DNA of 64,000 nucleotides from Neolewinella persica DSM 23188 (GCF_000373105.1 NZ_KB890425.1:1-64000), one strand, 5' to 3'; numbered from the stretch's first letter, positions 43,823 to 52,279 are shown. The notes: a model not told the origin generated them from the sequence alone. Numbers and translations: made by a program.

Positions 43823-43971
43823 CACGGAGAGAACGGCCTGGAGCAAAAAAAATAAGAAATATTTTCCAGGCGAGGTCCTAAAGTAAGAATTTCTCCGTCA
43901 TAGAGGAAAGTCAGGTCCTGAAGTAAATCGTCCTTTGCCCAATAATAAGCTTACACAGCTGACTTGTTAGT

Positions 43972-44012
43972 TTAATTCCATGTACTTGTTCGCTTAATCC
44001 CATGTACTCGTT
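43972..44012. repeat. 19 bp tandem repeat
   Basis: TTAATTCCATGTACTTGTT (43972-43990) is repeated as TTAATCCCATGTACTCGTT (43994-44012) after three bases, 17 of 19 identical. Confidence 0.75.
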
Positions 44013-44042
44013 TTGAGATTCTATGAAGTTTCCCTACTATTT

Positions 44043-44083
44043 AATCTCGCCAGTCGCAGTTTGCGTTGGCGAGATTTTTATTT
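44043..44083 (+). terminator. Strong plus-strand terminator with no gene in front of it
   Basis: AATCTCGCC (44043-44051) pairs with GGCGAGATT (44068-44076) across a 16 nt loop, followed by TTTTTATTT. No plus-strand CDS precedes it within 1.9 kb, so it may end a small RNA. Confidence 0.75.
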
Positions 44084-44296
44084 CAGGGACGGGCTACACT
44101 CAGTTCAACCGCTGGCGGAGCCTGTCGAAGCCGTCTTGAACCTAACTTACTAGTTGTTCAGGTATAGAAGAATTTGAAGGTGCGTTAACCCCGGAGAAAC
44201 TCTGCCTGGCCTCGTCGTTAAGCTTGTTGAGGTGTTTTCAACGCGAATACCCACCCTCACAGCGCTTGATTAATACTAGCACAGGCTGGCTGTTGA

Positions 44297-46036
44297 CTAA
44301 GCCCCAGTCTGCCGTTCCGTATCCGTAATCAGCTCCCGGGCCGTTTCGTAGGCAGCGGCGAGATCGTCAGCTTTGTCTTGCCCGGCGTAGAGGGCCATTT
44401 CACAACGTTGGAGCAATTTGTCATAGCGATCGGTCAGTTGAGCGTCGGCTCCGGCAGCCGTCAGCCGATCCTTGATGTTGCGCCGGTTTAATTCGGCCAT
44501 CGGTAGTTGAAACTTATCCCGGAGGTAACCGAACAGGGCACCTTCAACGGCATCGTAAAACGGGCGGGCCTGCACCTGGTCCAGGTGGATTTTAGCAGAT
44601 TTGAGGCGTTGGGTCGCTGCCTTCGCGGCACGTTCCCGCGCCAGTTCGATGGGGTCGCGGGCGTCAAGGTGGCTGCGGTAGCGCTGAAGGCCAATCAAAC
44701 CACCAGCCAGCAGCAACGGCAAGAAGAACAGTCCCCAAAACCATGGTCTGCTGGGTAGAGCACTGCCGTAAGACCGTCCGTTGGGTAACTCGGTAACGGG
44801 AAGTAGGGTCAGCTTGGTCTCCAGAATTGCGGTGGTATCTACGTCATAAGTGGCGGCTCCGGTTCCTCCCGTTACGGTAATGTTGAAGGAGGAAGGGGCG
44901 TCGGTGATGTAACGGGCGCTGTCGACGTTGAAATAGGTGAGTCCTGGCTTAAGGGCATACTTGCCCGCGCGCTTCGGAACGACTTTATACTCGAAGATCT
45001 TACGGCCCAGCATCCCCGTAGGACTGTCCAGAAATTCTTCCTGGATGATCTCCGGATCGTAAATGTCCCAATCTTTATCGCTTACCGGCGGAAAGGCGTC
45101 CAGTCGTTCGATGTCGCCTTCGCCAGTAACGGTAATGCGTAGGGTTAGGGCATCGTCGGTGGTCATCTGGTCGCGGTCGGCCTGTACCTGCAGGCGGTAG
45201 GTACCTACGCCACCACTGAAGGTGGCTGGCCGGGGCTGAGGCAGCTCACTCACGACTACGTACAGACTATCGGTGTTGAGTGGTATCTGCTCCGTGAAAC
45301 GACGGGAAAAGGTACTGTTGCTCCGGTACCGCAACGCACCCAATACCATGCGGTACGGCGTGATGGTGATCCGGCCACTCTTGGTGGGGAAAAGGGCAAG
45401 GCTACCCAGGGTACGACGCTGATATTCCCGCCCGTTTTCGATGACCGCGCGTGGGCGGCCATCATACTGCCGCCGTGGTTGGGCGAAAAAGCCATCGAAA
45501 TCTGGCTCCTGGACGAGGTTGCGGGAAATAACGTTGGTGCTGGAGTAAAGATTAAGGTTAAGAATGATCTGTTCGCCCACAAAGGCCGTATCGGTGGAGA
45601 GCTCCGCCCGAAGAAAATCATCGGGAGAGGAGGAGGCGGCAGCGGCGTCAACTTCCAGCACCTGTATTTTCCGGGAATTGGTGCGGTAGGTTCGCCCTGA
45701 GGTGCGGATGGTGGCTGGGCCGATGGTGAGTTCGCCAAGCCGTTTGGGCTGCAATTGCCAGGTATGGGTAATGTGGCTGGAGCCTACTCCGTTGATGATG
45801 GTTGTCCCCATACTCCGCAGCGGGCCACGGAGGACGTTAAAGTCCCTAAAAGGCGGTGGCTGAAGGTCGGAGCCCTGCGCGTTGCGCAGGACCAGCCGGA
45901 ACTCAACGGTGCTGTTCAGTAACATCTTCTCCTTGTCCATCTCCGCGCTGAAGGTGATGTCCTGGTGTTGCTGGGCTTTCGCCTTGGTAGCGAAAAAACA
46001 GGTAAAGAGAAAGAGGATAAATAAAGCTGGACGCAT
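44297..46036 (-). CDS. batD: BatD aerotolerance family protein
   Basis: 579 residues. Signal peptide ending AKAQQ, then BatD-type beta-rich periplasmic repeats (ITFSAEMDKEKMLLNSTVEF, PFRDFNVLRGP, IGPATIRTSGRTYRTN, LKLY-like LNLNLYSSTNV, RITVTGEGDIERLDAFPPV), one transmembrane helix near 432-450 (PWFWGLFFLPLLLAGGLIGL), and a cytoplasmic helical tail. It is the last gene of the bat operon and is separated from batC by a GTTGTCGGG-word hairpin element. BatD is thought to scaffold the vWA proteins BatA and BatB in the envelope. Confidence 0.92.
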   Translation of the reverse strand: MRPALFILFLFTCFFATKAKAQQHQDITFSAEMDKEKMLLNSTVEFRLVLRNAQGSDLQPPPFRDFNVLRGPLRSMGTTIINGVGSSHITHTWQLQPKRLGELTIGPATIRTSGRTYRTNSRKIQVLEVDAAAASSSPDDFLRAELSTDTAFVGEQIILNLNLYSSTNVISRNLVQEPDFDGFFAQPRRQYDGRPRAVIENGREYQRRTLGSLALFPTKSGRITITPYRMVLGALRYRSNSTFSRRFTEQIPLNTDSLYVVVSELPQPRPATFSGGVGTYRLQVQADRDQMTTDDALTLRITVTGEGDIERLDAFPPVSDKDWDIYDPEIIQEEFLDSPTGMLGRKIFEYKVVPKRAGKYALKPGLTYFNVDSARYITDAPSSFNITVTGGTGAATYDVDTTAILETKLTLLPVTELPNGRSYGSALPSRPWFWGLFFLPLLLAGGLIGLQRYRSHLDARDPIELARERAAKAATQRLKSAKIHLDQVQARPFYDAVEGALFGYLRDKFQLPMAELNRRNIKDRLTAAGADAQLTDRYDKLLQRCEMALYAGQDKADDLAAAYETARELITDTERQTGA

Positions 46037-46059
46037 TGGGCAAAATTAGTCAAATCAAA

Positions 46060-46243
46060 GCTATAGTCAAGTTGTCGGAGTATCAAGTTGTCGGGTTGTC
46101 GGGTTATCTAGTTGTCAAGTTGTCGGGTTGTCAAGGTGTCTCGCACCCTGGAAATCTTATGAACGTCCTGAGAACAGGATAACGAGAGAACGGGAAAACT
46201 TTATATTTCGACACTTTGACAACCCGATACCTCGACTACCAAT
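46060..46243. repeat. Word-repeat inverted element (GTTGTCGGG arms) within the bat operon
   Basis: CGGGTTGTCAAGGTGTC (46124-46140) pairs with GACACTTTGACAACCCG (46210-46226), 16 of 17 bases. The left arm continues as a run of AGTTGTC/GGGTTGTC words back to about 46060. The centre differs from the shared core. It separates batC from batD. Confidence 0.75.
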
Positions 46244-47033
46244 CCTTCCCGTCCTTACACCCGGACCGGGCCCCCTTCTGCAAATTCTTCATCGTTTCCT
46301 TTTCTGCCTCTGCAGCAATGGCCAGCTGTCGCTCTGCTTCCTCGCGGCTCATCTTTGGTTGGTCCTTATTCGGCTGCGGTTCGCCTTGTTGGTTTTGGTT
46401 ACTCTCCTGTTGCTGTTGATCCTGCTGCTGCTGGTTTTGCTGCTGCTGGCTCTGTTGGTCCTGCTGTTGCTCCCCTTCACTTTGCTGGTCCTGCTGCTGT
46501 TGGTCTTGTTGTTCCCCCTGGCCCTGCTGATCTTGTTGTTGCTGGTCCTGTTGGTCCTGCTGATCCTGATTCTGCTGTTGCTGTTGTTCCTGCTGTTGCT
46601 GCTGCTGGAGGCGGCGAATGGCTTTGCTCAGGTTGTATTTGGTCTCTTTGTCGTCGGGGTTAATGCGAAGACTTTGCTTGTAGGCCTCTACGCTTTCCTT
46701 ATAGTTCTCTTGTTGGTATTGGGCGTCGCCCAGGTTCCGGTAAGCACTGGAGGTGATGGTGGGGTCGGTACTCAGACTGGCCGCTTCCTCGTATTTTTTA
46801 GCGGCTTCTTCATAGTCACCGCCTTCGAACAGGGCATTGCCGAGATTGTAGTTTCCTTTGGCCGAATTGTCCGCTTCCAGGGCCCGGTTGTATTCGGATT
46901 TGGCCTCGTTGAAATTCTGATCCTTATAGGCTTTATTACCATTGCGCAAAGCCCGGTGGCTGGTTTGAGCGTCGAGTAAGGGCGTAAAGGCTAAAAGGAA
47001 TATGGGTAGGAAAAGCCACCTTTTAAATTGCAT
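46236..47033 (-). CDS. batC: BatC-like TPR protein with Gln/Asp-rich region
   Basis: 265 residues from ATG 47033. Signal peptide MQFKRWLFLPIFLLAFTPLLDA, then about three TPR units (25-125; RNGNKAYKDQNFNEAKSEYN, GNYNLGNALFEGGDYEEAA, YRNLGDAQYQQENYKESVEA). A Gln/Asp-rich low-complexity stretch follows (about 140-220), and the C-terminus is MSREEAERQLAIAAEAEKET. This is the usual BatC layout. The coding DNA of the Gln stretch is a CAG/CAA-type repeat prone to length change. Confidence 0.88.
   Translation of the reverse strand: MQFKRWLFLPIFLLAFTPLLDAQTSHRALRNGNKAYKDQNFNEAKSEYNRALEADNSAKGNYNLGNALFEGGDYEEAAKKYEEAASLSTDPTITSSAYRNLGDAQYQQENYKESVEAYKQSLRINPDDKETKYNLSKAIRRLQQQQQQEQQQQQNQDQQDQQDQQQQDQQGQGEQQDQQQQDQQSEGEQQQDQQSQQQQNQQQQDQQQQESNQNQQGEPQPNKDQPKMSREEAERQLAIAAEAEKETMKNLQKGARSGCKDGKDW
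46415..46620. repeat. CTG/TTG triplet-rich tract encoding the BatC Gln/Asp region
   Basis: On the plus strand the tract is a long run of CTG, TTG and GTC triplets. On the minus strand these read CAG, CAA and GAC, giving Gln and Asp. Length variation between strains is likely. Confidence 0.8.
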
Positions 47034-47126
47034 AATCATAATCGTTTCATTTTAGACGGGCCTCAAAGTGTCCCGCAGGGATCTTTGAGCGTTCACCAGA
47101 GCAACCGGACCTGCGTCCACCAGCGC

Positions 47127-48152
47127 TCAAATCTCCAACTCCGCCGCCCGCTTCCGGTCTTTACGCCCAATGCTGAACTCAACGAGCAGCAGCAATAGCG
47201 CCGGGGCAAGGAAGTAATAGAAATAACTGTCGTAAGTGGAAAAAGATTGGCTTTCGAACTCTTGTTTTTCGATCCGGTCAACGTGGGCGCGGATGGCCTC
47301 GGCCAGCGCTTTGCTGTCGCCAGACAGGGGATAGTACTTGCCACCACCCTGGCTGGCAATAGCCTCCAGCGTGGCCGGGTTGGCGTTGGTGGTGGCGGGG
47401 CCACCGTTGCCGGTACGTACGTAGTCTTTGCGGCCGTTGGGCAAATCCAACGGCATAAAGCTGCCCTCCTGTTTGCCCACGCCAACGGTATAAATAAGCA
47501 AGCCCGCGTCGTTCGCCTTACTGGCGGCTGCGGCGGCAGAGCCGTCGTGGTCTTCCCCGTCAGAGATCAGGATCAGGGCGCGGTGGTTGGCACTTTCGTC
47601 TTCGTAGGCTTCCTCTGCCCGTTCAATGGCTTCGGCCAGGTTAGTGCCCTGGGCACTGATCTGGTATGGCCCGGCGGAGGAGATGACGGACTTGACGAAG
47701 GCGTAGTCGGTCGTCAACGGTGCCTGCATCAGGGAAGTACAGGTGAAAAGCTCTACGCCGATGTTGTTACCCACCAGCTCGTCTACTAATGCGGAAGCAA
47801 AATAGCGGGAACGTTCCATCCGGCTGGGTTGCACGTCTTCGGCCAGCATGGAGTTGGAGACGTCGAGGCCGATCACCACGTCAATGCCCCGTCGTTTTAC
47901 CTCCTGGGTCTCGGCGGCCCACTGCGGGTTTGTCATGGCAAAAGACAGTAACGGGATACTTAGCAGGACCAGCAGGAACTTAGTCCAGGGTAGACGCCGG
48001 TTCATGCCCGGGGCGAGTTGTTCGATCAGCTCCCGGTCAGCAAATTGCTCCAGGGCGACACGGCGGCGTCTCCAGTACCACAGGAAGATGCCCACCACAA
48101 CGGGGACGGCAAGTAAAAGCCAGAGGTATTCAGGATTTTGGAGTCGGAACAT
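47127..48152 (-). CDS. batB: BatB-like vWA membrane protein
   Basis: 341 residues from ATG 48152 (MFRLQNPEYLWLLLAVPVVV). Two N-terminal transmembrane helices, a von Willebrand factor A domain with MIDAS motif GLDVSNSMLAEDVQP near residues 96-110 and later ILISDGEDHDG, and a C-terminal transmembrane helix (FYYFLAPALLLLLVEFSIG). It lies between batC and the unknown gene at 48327. A TACCTTAG string (48210-48217, minus strand) may be an internal promoter. Confidence 0.92.
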   Translation of the reverse strand: MFRLQNPEYLWLLLAVPVVVGIFLWYWRRRRVALEQFADRELIEQLAPGMNRRLPWTKFLLVLLSIPLLSFAMTNPQWAAETQEVKRRGIDVVIGLDVSNSMLAEDVQPSRMERSRYFASALVDELVGNNIGVELFTCTSLMQAPLTTDYAFVKSVISSAGPYQISAQGTNLAEAIERAEEAYEDESANHRALILISDGEDHDGSAAAAASKANDAGLLIYTVGVGKQEGSFMPLDLPNGRKDYVRTGNGGPATTNANPATLEAIASQGGGKYYPLSGDSKALAEAIRAHVDRIEKQEFESQSFSTYDSYFYYFLAPALLLLLVEFSIGRKDRKRAAELEI

Positions 48153-48209
48153 GGGCAGTTGTTGCAGGGGTTGCAATTGTTGCAACGGTCGGCTTGAATT
48201 TCGGGAAGG

Positions 48210-48217
48210 CTAAGGTA
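48210..48217 (-). promoter_or_regulatory. Possible internal -7 box before batB
   Basis: CTAAGGTA reads TACCTTAG on the coding strand, 58 bp before the chosen batB start. Confidence 0.35.
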
Positions 48218-48218
48218 C

Positions 48219-48326
48219 GAAGGTTTGATTCAATTATTGAGGAACTCCTGACGCAACCACAAGGTCGTTTGATGGCCGAAGGGCGCTTGCGGCAGCTAAT
48301 CCCCCATTCTCCCTTTTCCCATTCTT
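48219..48326. repeat. Partial hairpin-family core before batB
   Basis: Contains CCGAAGGGCGCTTGCGGCAG near 48276, a recognisable copy of the shared core end (GAACGGCACCTGCGGTAGC), then CATTCTCCCTTTTCCCATTC words. The left half of the core is missing. A similar partial copy (GCCGTGCGGTAGC then ACTACTCATTATCC) lies at about 48987-49020. Confidence 0.5.
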
Positions 48327-48932
48327 TTACTCCTTCCCCTTCTTTATCCCCTTAATTATTCCCATAATCGAAGGCGTCATCTCCTTAGGCATCTCAAAGG
48401 TATCCCGGCGGTACTTCGCCCAGCTTTCTTCCTCCTTAAGCCGGTGATTCACTTCTTTGCCGACGGCCCGGCACAGGTATTTCAGGTGGCGGTGTTTCTG
48501 CTCAATCTCCGCCAGAATTCGCTGGCACTCCTGCATGCTGTTGCTCGGAAAAATATCGACCTGCAGCGCAATTTCGATCCGCCGGGCCTGCTTACCGTAA
48601 AACCATTCCTGTATCTCTTCAAGCGCGATACCCCCACGGTTCTCCGCGCTCCAGCACAAAACATTGTACAGCTCGGCAATCTTGATGGCCGGCACCCCGT
48701 CAGATAATCGGTAAATGAGTTCCGTAATGCCCTCCACCGGCACCATGGCCAGAAAGGTGAGCAATTCCTCAAAGGTGTGCTCCCGAAAGGCCACCTGCTC
48801 GTAGCCAGGCCGGCCATCGATGAGCATAAGTGCGTAAACGTTATGGAGTTGCTCTCGAGCTGACTGGAGATTAATGGCTGTAGAATTTAGCTGGCCTGTG
48901 GCCTCAAAATTGAGCACCTTGAAGAGCAACAA
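48327..48932 (-). CDS. Protein of unknown function inserted in the bat operon
   Basis: Up to 201 residues; the start is uncertain. The open frame begins with TTG 48932; the first ATG is at 48827 (MLIDGRPGYEQVAFREHTFE, about 166 residues). It is a soluble, mostly helical protein with LLTFLAMVPVEGITELIYRL, VLCWSAENRGGIALEEIQEW and a lysine-rich C-terminus. No family recognised. It lies between batA and batB, genes usually adjacent, so it may be a lineage-specific Bat component or an unrelated insertion. Confidence 0.65.
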   Translation of the reverse strand: MLLFKVLNFEATGQLNSTAINLQSAREQLHNVYALMLIDGRPGYEQVAFREHTFEELLTFLAMVPVEGITELIYRLSDGVPAIKIAELYNVLCWSAENRGGIALEEIQEWFYGKQARRIEIALQVDIFPSNSMQECQRILAEIEQKHRHLKYLCRAVGKEVNHRLKEEESWAKYRRDTFEMPKEMTPSIMGIIKGIKKGKE

Positions 48933-49028
48933 AGAAAAGAAGAAAATGATTTACAACGAAGCCTGCCATACGAGCGCAGCGAGCAAAGCCGTGCGGTAGC
49001 ACTACTCATTATCCACTATTTACTCTAC

Positions 49029-50036
49029 TTAGGGCACCGTCTTCAACACCGTATACCGCAGTACTGTCTCAAACAACAACAGCCCCAGTCCGATCAGCAG
49101 GAATCGCCCGAACTGTTCCTCGTAGCGTTTGAAAACGGTAGTTTCGATTTCCGTTTTTTCCAGCTCGTCGATGTAGTCGTAGATGGACTCCAACTCTTCG
49201 GTGTCGCGGGCGCGGAAGTAGCGGCCGTTGGTGGTCTCGGCGATGTAGGCGAGGAGTTTGTCGTCGACGGTACCGCGAGTTGGTTTGAAGGTGTACCGAC
49301 CGCCACCCAGCGGGCTGCTGGGCATCAGGGTTTCCTGCCCGCTACCGACGCCGATGGTGTATACGCGGATGCCAAATTCCTTGGCGAGTTCGGCGGCGAG
49401 TTCGGGGCTGTGGTAGCCGGCGTTGTTCTCACCGTCGGTCAGCAGGATGATGATCTTACTGGCCGTCTCGCTGTCCTTGAGGCGGTTGACCGCCGTAGCC
49501 AGGCCGGTGCCAATGGCCGTACCATCGGTAATCTCCCCCATCTGCAGTTCGGCGATGAAGCGGTCGATGATCTCTTTGTCTACCGTCAGCGGTGATTTCG
49601 TGTAGGCCTCTCCGGCGTAAACGACCAGGCCGATGCGGTCAAACTCCCGTTGACTCACGAAGTTGCGGGCCACCTGTTTGGCTACTTCGAGGCGGTTGGG
49701 CGCAAAATCGGTCGCGCCCATACTGGTAGAAAGATCGAGCGTTAGCACGATGTCGATGCCTTCGGCCGTGACGGATTCTTCGCTCAGGTCCAGCCGGGGG
49801 CGGGCCAGGGCGATGATGAGGGCAGACAGGGCCGCTACGCGCAGCAGGGGCAAAAAGGGGCGAAGGGTACTACGCCAGCTGCCCAGGCCGGAGATCGACT
49901 TGGTGCTCGGCAGGCGCAAGCTCACCTCCTGGTTATCTTGCTTCCGGAACCGCCAGTACCAGATCAACGGTGGCAGTACCAGCAGCGGGAGCAGCCAGGG
50001 AAAAACGAACTCGAATTGATTCCACCAGCTTATCAT
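49029..50036 (-). CDS. batA: BatA-like vWA membrane protein
   Basis: 335 residues. Two N-terminal transmembrane helices (about 10-28 and 60-80), a vWA domain with MIDAS TLDLSTSMGATDFAPNR near 99-115 and IILLTDGENNAG, and a C-terminal transmembrane helix (FGRFLLIGLGLLLFETVL). The start overlaps the preceding gene by 4 bp (ATGA), a sign of translational coupling. Confidence 0.93.
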   Translation of the reverse strand: MISWWNQFEFVFPWLLPLLVLPPLIWYWRFRKQDNQEVSLRLPSTKSISGLGSWRSTLRPFLPLLRVAALSALIIALARPRLDLSEESVTAEGIDIVLTLDLSTSMGATDFAPNRLEVAKQVARNFVSQREFDRIGLVVYAGEAYTKSPLTVDKEIIDRFIAELQMGEITDGTAIGTGLATAVNRLKDSETASKIIILLTDGENNAGYHSPELAAELAKEFGIRVYTIGVGSGQETLMPSSPLGGGRYTFKPTRGTVDDKLLAYIAETTNGRYFRARDTEELESIYDYIDELEKTEIETTVFKRYEEQFGRFLLIGLGLLLFETVLRYTVLKTVP

Positions 50037-51202
50037 TCCTCTTCTTCGTTACGGGTTAACTCGTCGCCTGTTTGACTACTTGACTCTCTGACTCTCTTAC
50101 TACCGGACTCTTCAGGCGCGGTCGCAGGTGCAGGGGGGACTAAAGGAGCAGGGCGAGGTGGCGAGGTTGCTTCGTCCAACGGTTTTCCTGCTGCATCTAC
50201 TTTAATTAGTGCAATGCCTTCTTCGTTGACGTCGAGCGCCAGGCCCGTTGGTGCGGGAGCAAGGACTTCTTCATCGGGCTCCGGTATTTTGCCCGTTTCT
50301 TCCACGAACGTTCTCACCCGGTTCAGCCCTTCGGCGTGCAGCTCAACGGCTGGCCGGGCCTGGGCAAATTTTACCAGGTCAGACAGCTGCAGCAACTGGC
50401 TCAATTCTTTGCCCTGGCTTTGGCCGAAGTCCGTCCTCTGCCCTAAAGCAGAGGTGATCTGGCGGGTGGTCATTTCCATGGCCTGAACGTTGAAGCGACC
50501 TTCAAGGTACTCGCGCAGAATGCGGGTCAGCTCACTGTAGTATTCTTTGGTTTTGTCCTGCTGCCAGAGGTTCTTTTCTTCCAGGGCGTCTAGTTCGCGC
50601 AGGGCGATCACGTCCGCTGGCGGAGGAGGTGGGGGAGGTGGCGCCTGCCGTTGCCGCCGCTGGCGGTTCAGGTACAGGGCGTAACCGACGGAGCCGAGAG
50701 CAACAAGGAGGTAAAGCGGCCAGAAATCCAGCCAGTTCAGTGGCTCCTCGATGATGGGTTTGATGGGGCGCAGGTCGTTGTCGTCGCCAACGGGGATGGC
50801 GTTGACGTGCAGCAGCAGGTCATTGGTGTAGGAGGTGTCCAGTTGTCCGTCGGCAGCACGAAAAACGTAGGGTAATGGATTGATGGCGATGTACCCCGTG
50901 TCGAAACTAGTGATGAGGAAGCGTTGCTCCAGGAGCAACTCGGGTGTCTCAGCAACGGTATTCAGCGCTTTTTCTTCCAGCGCCTCGATCCCGTCGATGG
51001 TATTGAGGAAACCCTCCTGCAGGCCCGTAACCGTGGTGCCCGGAGGTGCAGAGATGTTGACCTGCAGCCAGATCTGGTCACCGATTTCGATGCTGTTGGT
51101 GGCGAGCTTGGCGCGCGCCAGTACCCCATCGTTGGTCGATTGCTGCGCGGGCAGCAACTGACTTACCAGTAAGCAGACGAAGAGGAGTAGGCGTGAGGTC
51201 AT
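50033..51202 (-). CDS. BatI-like membrane protein upstream of batA
   Basis: 389 residues. Signal peptide MTSRLLLFVCLLVSQLLPAQ, an Ig-like periplasmic domain (about 25-150; IEIGDQIWLQVNISAPPGTT), one transmembrane helix near 160-180 (WPLYLLVALGSVGYALYL), a Pro-rich segment, a cytoplasmic helical domain (KEYYSELTRILREYLEGRFN, EMTTRQITSAL), and a disordered Pro/Ala/Glu tail. Position and layout match BatI (DUF4381-like) of Bacteroides bat operons. A dispersed-word copy encodes PAPATAP in the tail. moxR and DUF58 genes, usually next upstream, are absent. Confidence 0.8.
   Translation of the reverse strand: MTSRLLLFVCLLVSQLLPAQQSTNDGVLARAKLATNSIEIGDQIWLQVNISAPPGTTVTGLQEGFLNTIDGIEALEEKALNTVAETPELLLEQRFLITSFDTGYIAINPLPYVFRAADGQLDTSYTNDLLLHVNAIPVGDDNDLRPIKPIIEEPLNWLDFWPLYLLVALGSVGYALYLNRQRRQRQAPPPPPPPPADVIALRELDALEEKNLWQQDKTKEYYSELTRILREYLEGRFNVQAMEMTTRQITSALGQRTDFGQSQGKELSQLLQLSDLVKFAQARPAVELHAEGLNRVRTFVEETGKIPEPDEEVLAPAPTGLALDVNEEGIALIKVDAAGKPLDEATSPPRPAPLVPPAPATAPEESGSKRVRESSSQTGDELTRNEEEE
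50115..50134 (-). repeat. Dispersed GC-rich word, copy 13, inside BatI-like gene
   Basis: Complement CCTGCACCTGCGACCGCGCC, in frame, encoding PAPATAP in a disordered tail. Confidence 0.7.
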
Positions 51203-51291
51203 TCGGTTGGGGAAGTCTGTTGTTTCCTAAAGGATGGCAAACTTAACGATTTTGGCGCAGGCTTCCCAGAGCTGGTTTAAAAAGAGTGGGT

Positions 51292-51348
51292 TTGTTCCCC
51301 GGCATTTATGCCGGAAAGTGTTGCTCCGGCATAAATGCCGGGGAACAA
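51292..51348. repeat. TTCCCCGG hairpin element, copy 2 (perfect 23 bp arms)
   Basis: TTGTTCCCCGGCATTTATGC (start of 51292-51314) is exactly complementary to 51326-51348, with an 11 nt loop. On the minus strand it is followed by CACTCTTTTT, so it may terminate the 51389-52279 gene. Its relative is at 10801-10851. Confidence 0.85.
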
Positions 51349-51388
51349 GAAACCTGTTCCTTAATCCTTCAATTATTCTCTCCCTCTG

Positions 51389-52279
51389 TTATTCTTCAAT
51401 TTTCTCCAGCTTCCCCCGAAGCACCGCCAACTGCGCCAGCGCATTTTCATCCTCCGGCTTAAAGGCGAGTACCTTTTCATAACTTTTGATGGCGGCTTCG
51501 GTCTTCCCCGCAAGCGCCAGCACTTCCCCGTAGCTATCGTGCGTATTGGGGTCGTAGCGGAAGAGGAAAGTATTGAAGTGGAAGACGACCGATGCTTTAT
51601 TCAGCTCCCCGGCCCGGAGGAGGACGTAGCCCAGCGTATTGAGTTCGGTGCTGTGGCTGACCAGCCGGTAGATATCATTTACGTGCTTATTACCGTGGGC
51701 GTAGATGCTGTCGATGGGCTGGCTATCCAGCAGTTCCCACATCGCGTTGGCCCCGGCGTAGGCTGGCCTTACGGGGTGGCCCAGGGCGATTTGCGCCAGG
51801 TCCGTTTCCAGATCCGTAACCGGATGCTCCACGATGCGGGCAAATTCCTCCCCTTCCCGGGAAAAAATGAAGGTGGGCACCCGGTGGATGTTCCGGCCTT
51901 TTTCCTCGGCGGCGGGGCCTTGCTTGTATTTTTCGTCGCCGTTGTAGAGGGCCACGAAGCTGAGTTGGTCGGTGTCGAGGCCGGCCGCTTCCCAGTAGTT
52001 GAGGAAGCGGGTAACCCAGGTTTTACTGTCGCGGCACCAGGTGCCGAGGAAGACTTCAACCCTGGTGTCGTTGAGGTTACTGGCCCATGCGGGCGCGGTA
52101 TCGGGGAGGGTGAAGTCAGGGTCTTCGTCGGTAAACCACTCGGCGAACGCGCCGTTCCGCAGCTCCGCTTCGGTAACCGGGCCGCAGTAGTGGGTTACTT
52201 TATCTTCAGTAAGGTAGGTTTGCTGGGCGAAGGAGTTGAGAGACAGTAAAAACAAGACGAGTAGGGTGTTAAAGCGCAT
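51389..52279 (-). CDS. Secreted thioredoxin-like protein with TPR-like C-terminus
   Basis: 296 residues from ATG 52279. Signal peptide MRFNTLLVLFLLSLNSFAQQ. Thioredoxin-like fold (about 55-170) with VEVFLGTWCRDSKTWVTRFL: the active site is WCRDSK, keeping the first cysteine but not the second. The cis-Pro element is HRVPTFIFSREG. The C-terminal 60 residues are TPR-like (YGEVLALAGKTEAAIKSYEK). It heads the bat gene cluster on the same strand. A single-cysteine site suggests binding or isomerase-like rather than classical disulfide reductase action. Confidence 0.82.
   Translation of the reverse strand: MRFNTLLVLFLLSLNSFAQQTYLTEDKVTHYCGPVTEAELRNGAFAEWFTDEDPDFTLPDTAPAWASNLNDTRVEVFLGTWCRDSKTWVTRFLNYWEAAGLDTDQLSFVALYNGDEKYKQGPAAEEKGRNIHRVPTFIFSREGEEFARIVEHPVTDLETDLAQIALGHPVRPAYAGANAMWELLDSQPIDSIYAHGNKHVNDIYRLVSHSTELNTLGYVLLRAGELNKASVVFHFNTFLFRYDPNTHDSYGEVLALAGKTEAAIKSYEKVLAFKPEDENALAQLAVLRGKLEKIEE

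Larger units (their letters stand above)
43823..44296. other. Intergenic region with tandem repeats and an orphan terminator
   Basis: About 470 bp with no supported gene. AGGTCCTAAAGTAA (43873-43886) recurs as AGGTCCTGAAGTAA (43913-43926). Further right are a 19 bp tandem repeat, a strong terminator and, near 44101-44144, GTTCAACCGC...GTCTTGAAC with CGGAGCCTGTCGAAGCCG, which resembles a short repeat seen widely in bacterial genomes. Confidence 0.55.

Noticed and set aside
44101-44144. Possible tRNA-like fold around GTTCAACCGC
   Set aside because: No cloverleaf, anticodon loop or acceptor stem could be built; the sequence fits a short inverted repeat.
46128-46979. Long plus-strand open frame rich in leucine
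   Set aside because: It is the antisense shadow of the batC Gln/Asp repeat; leucine runs come from CTG/TTG triplets and the batC frame on the other strand has a signal peptide and TPRs.
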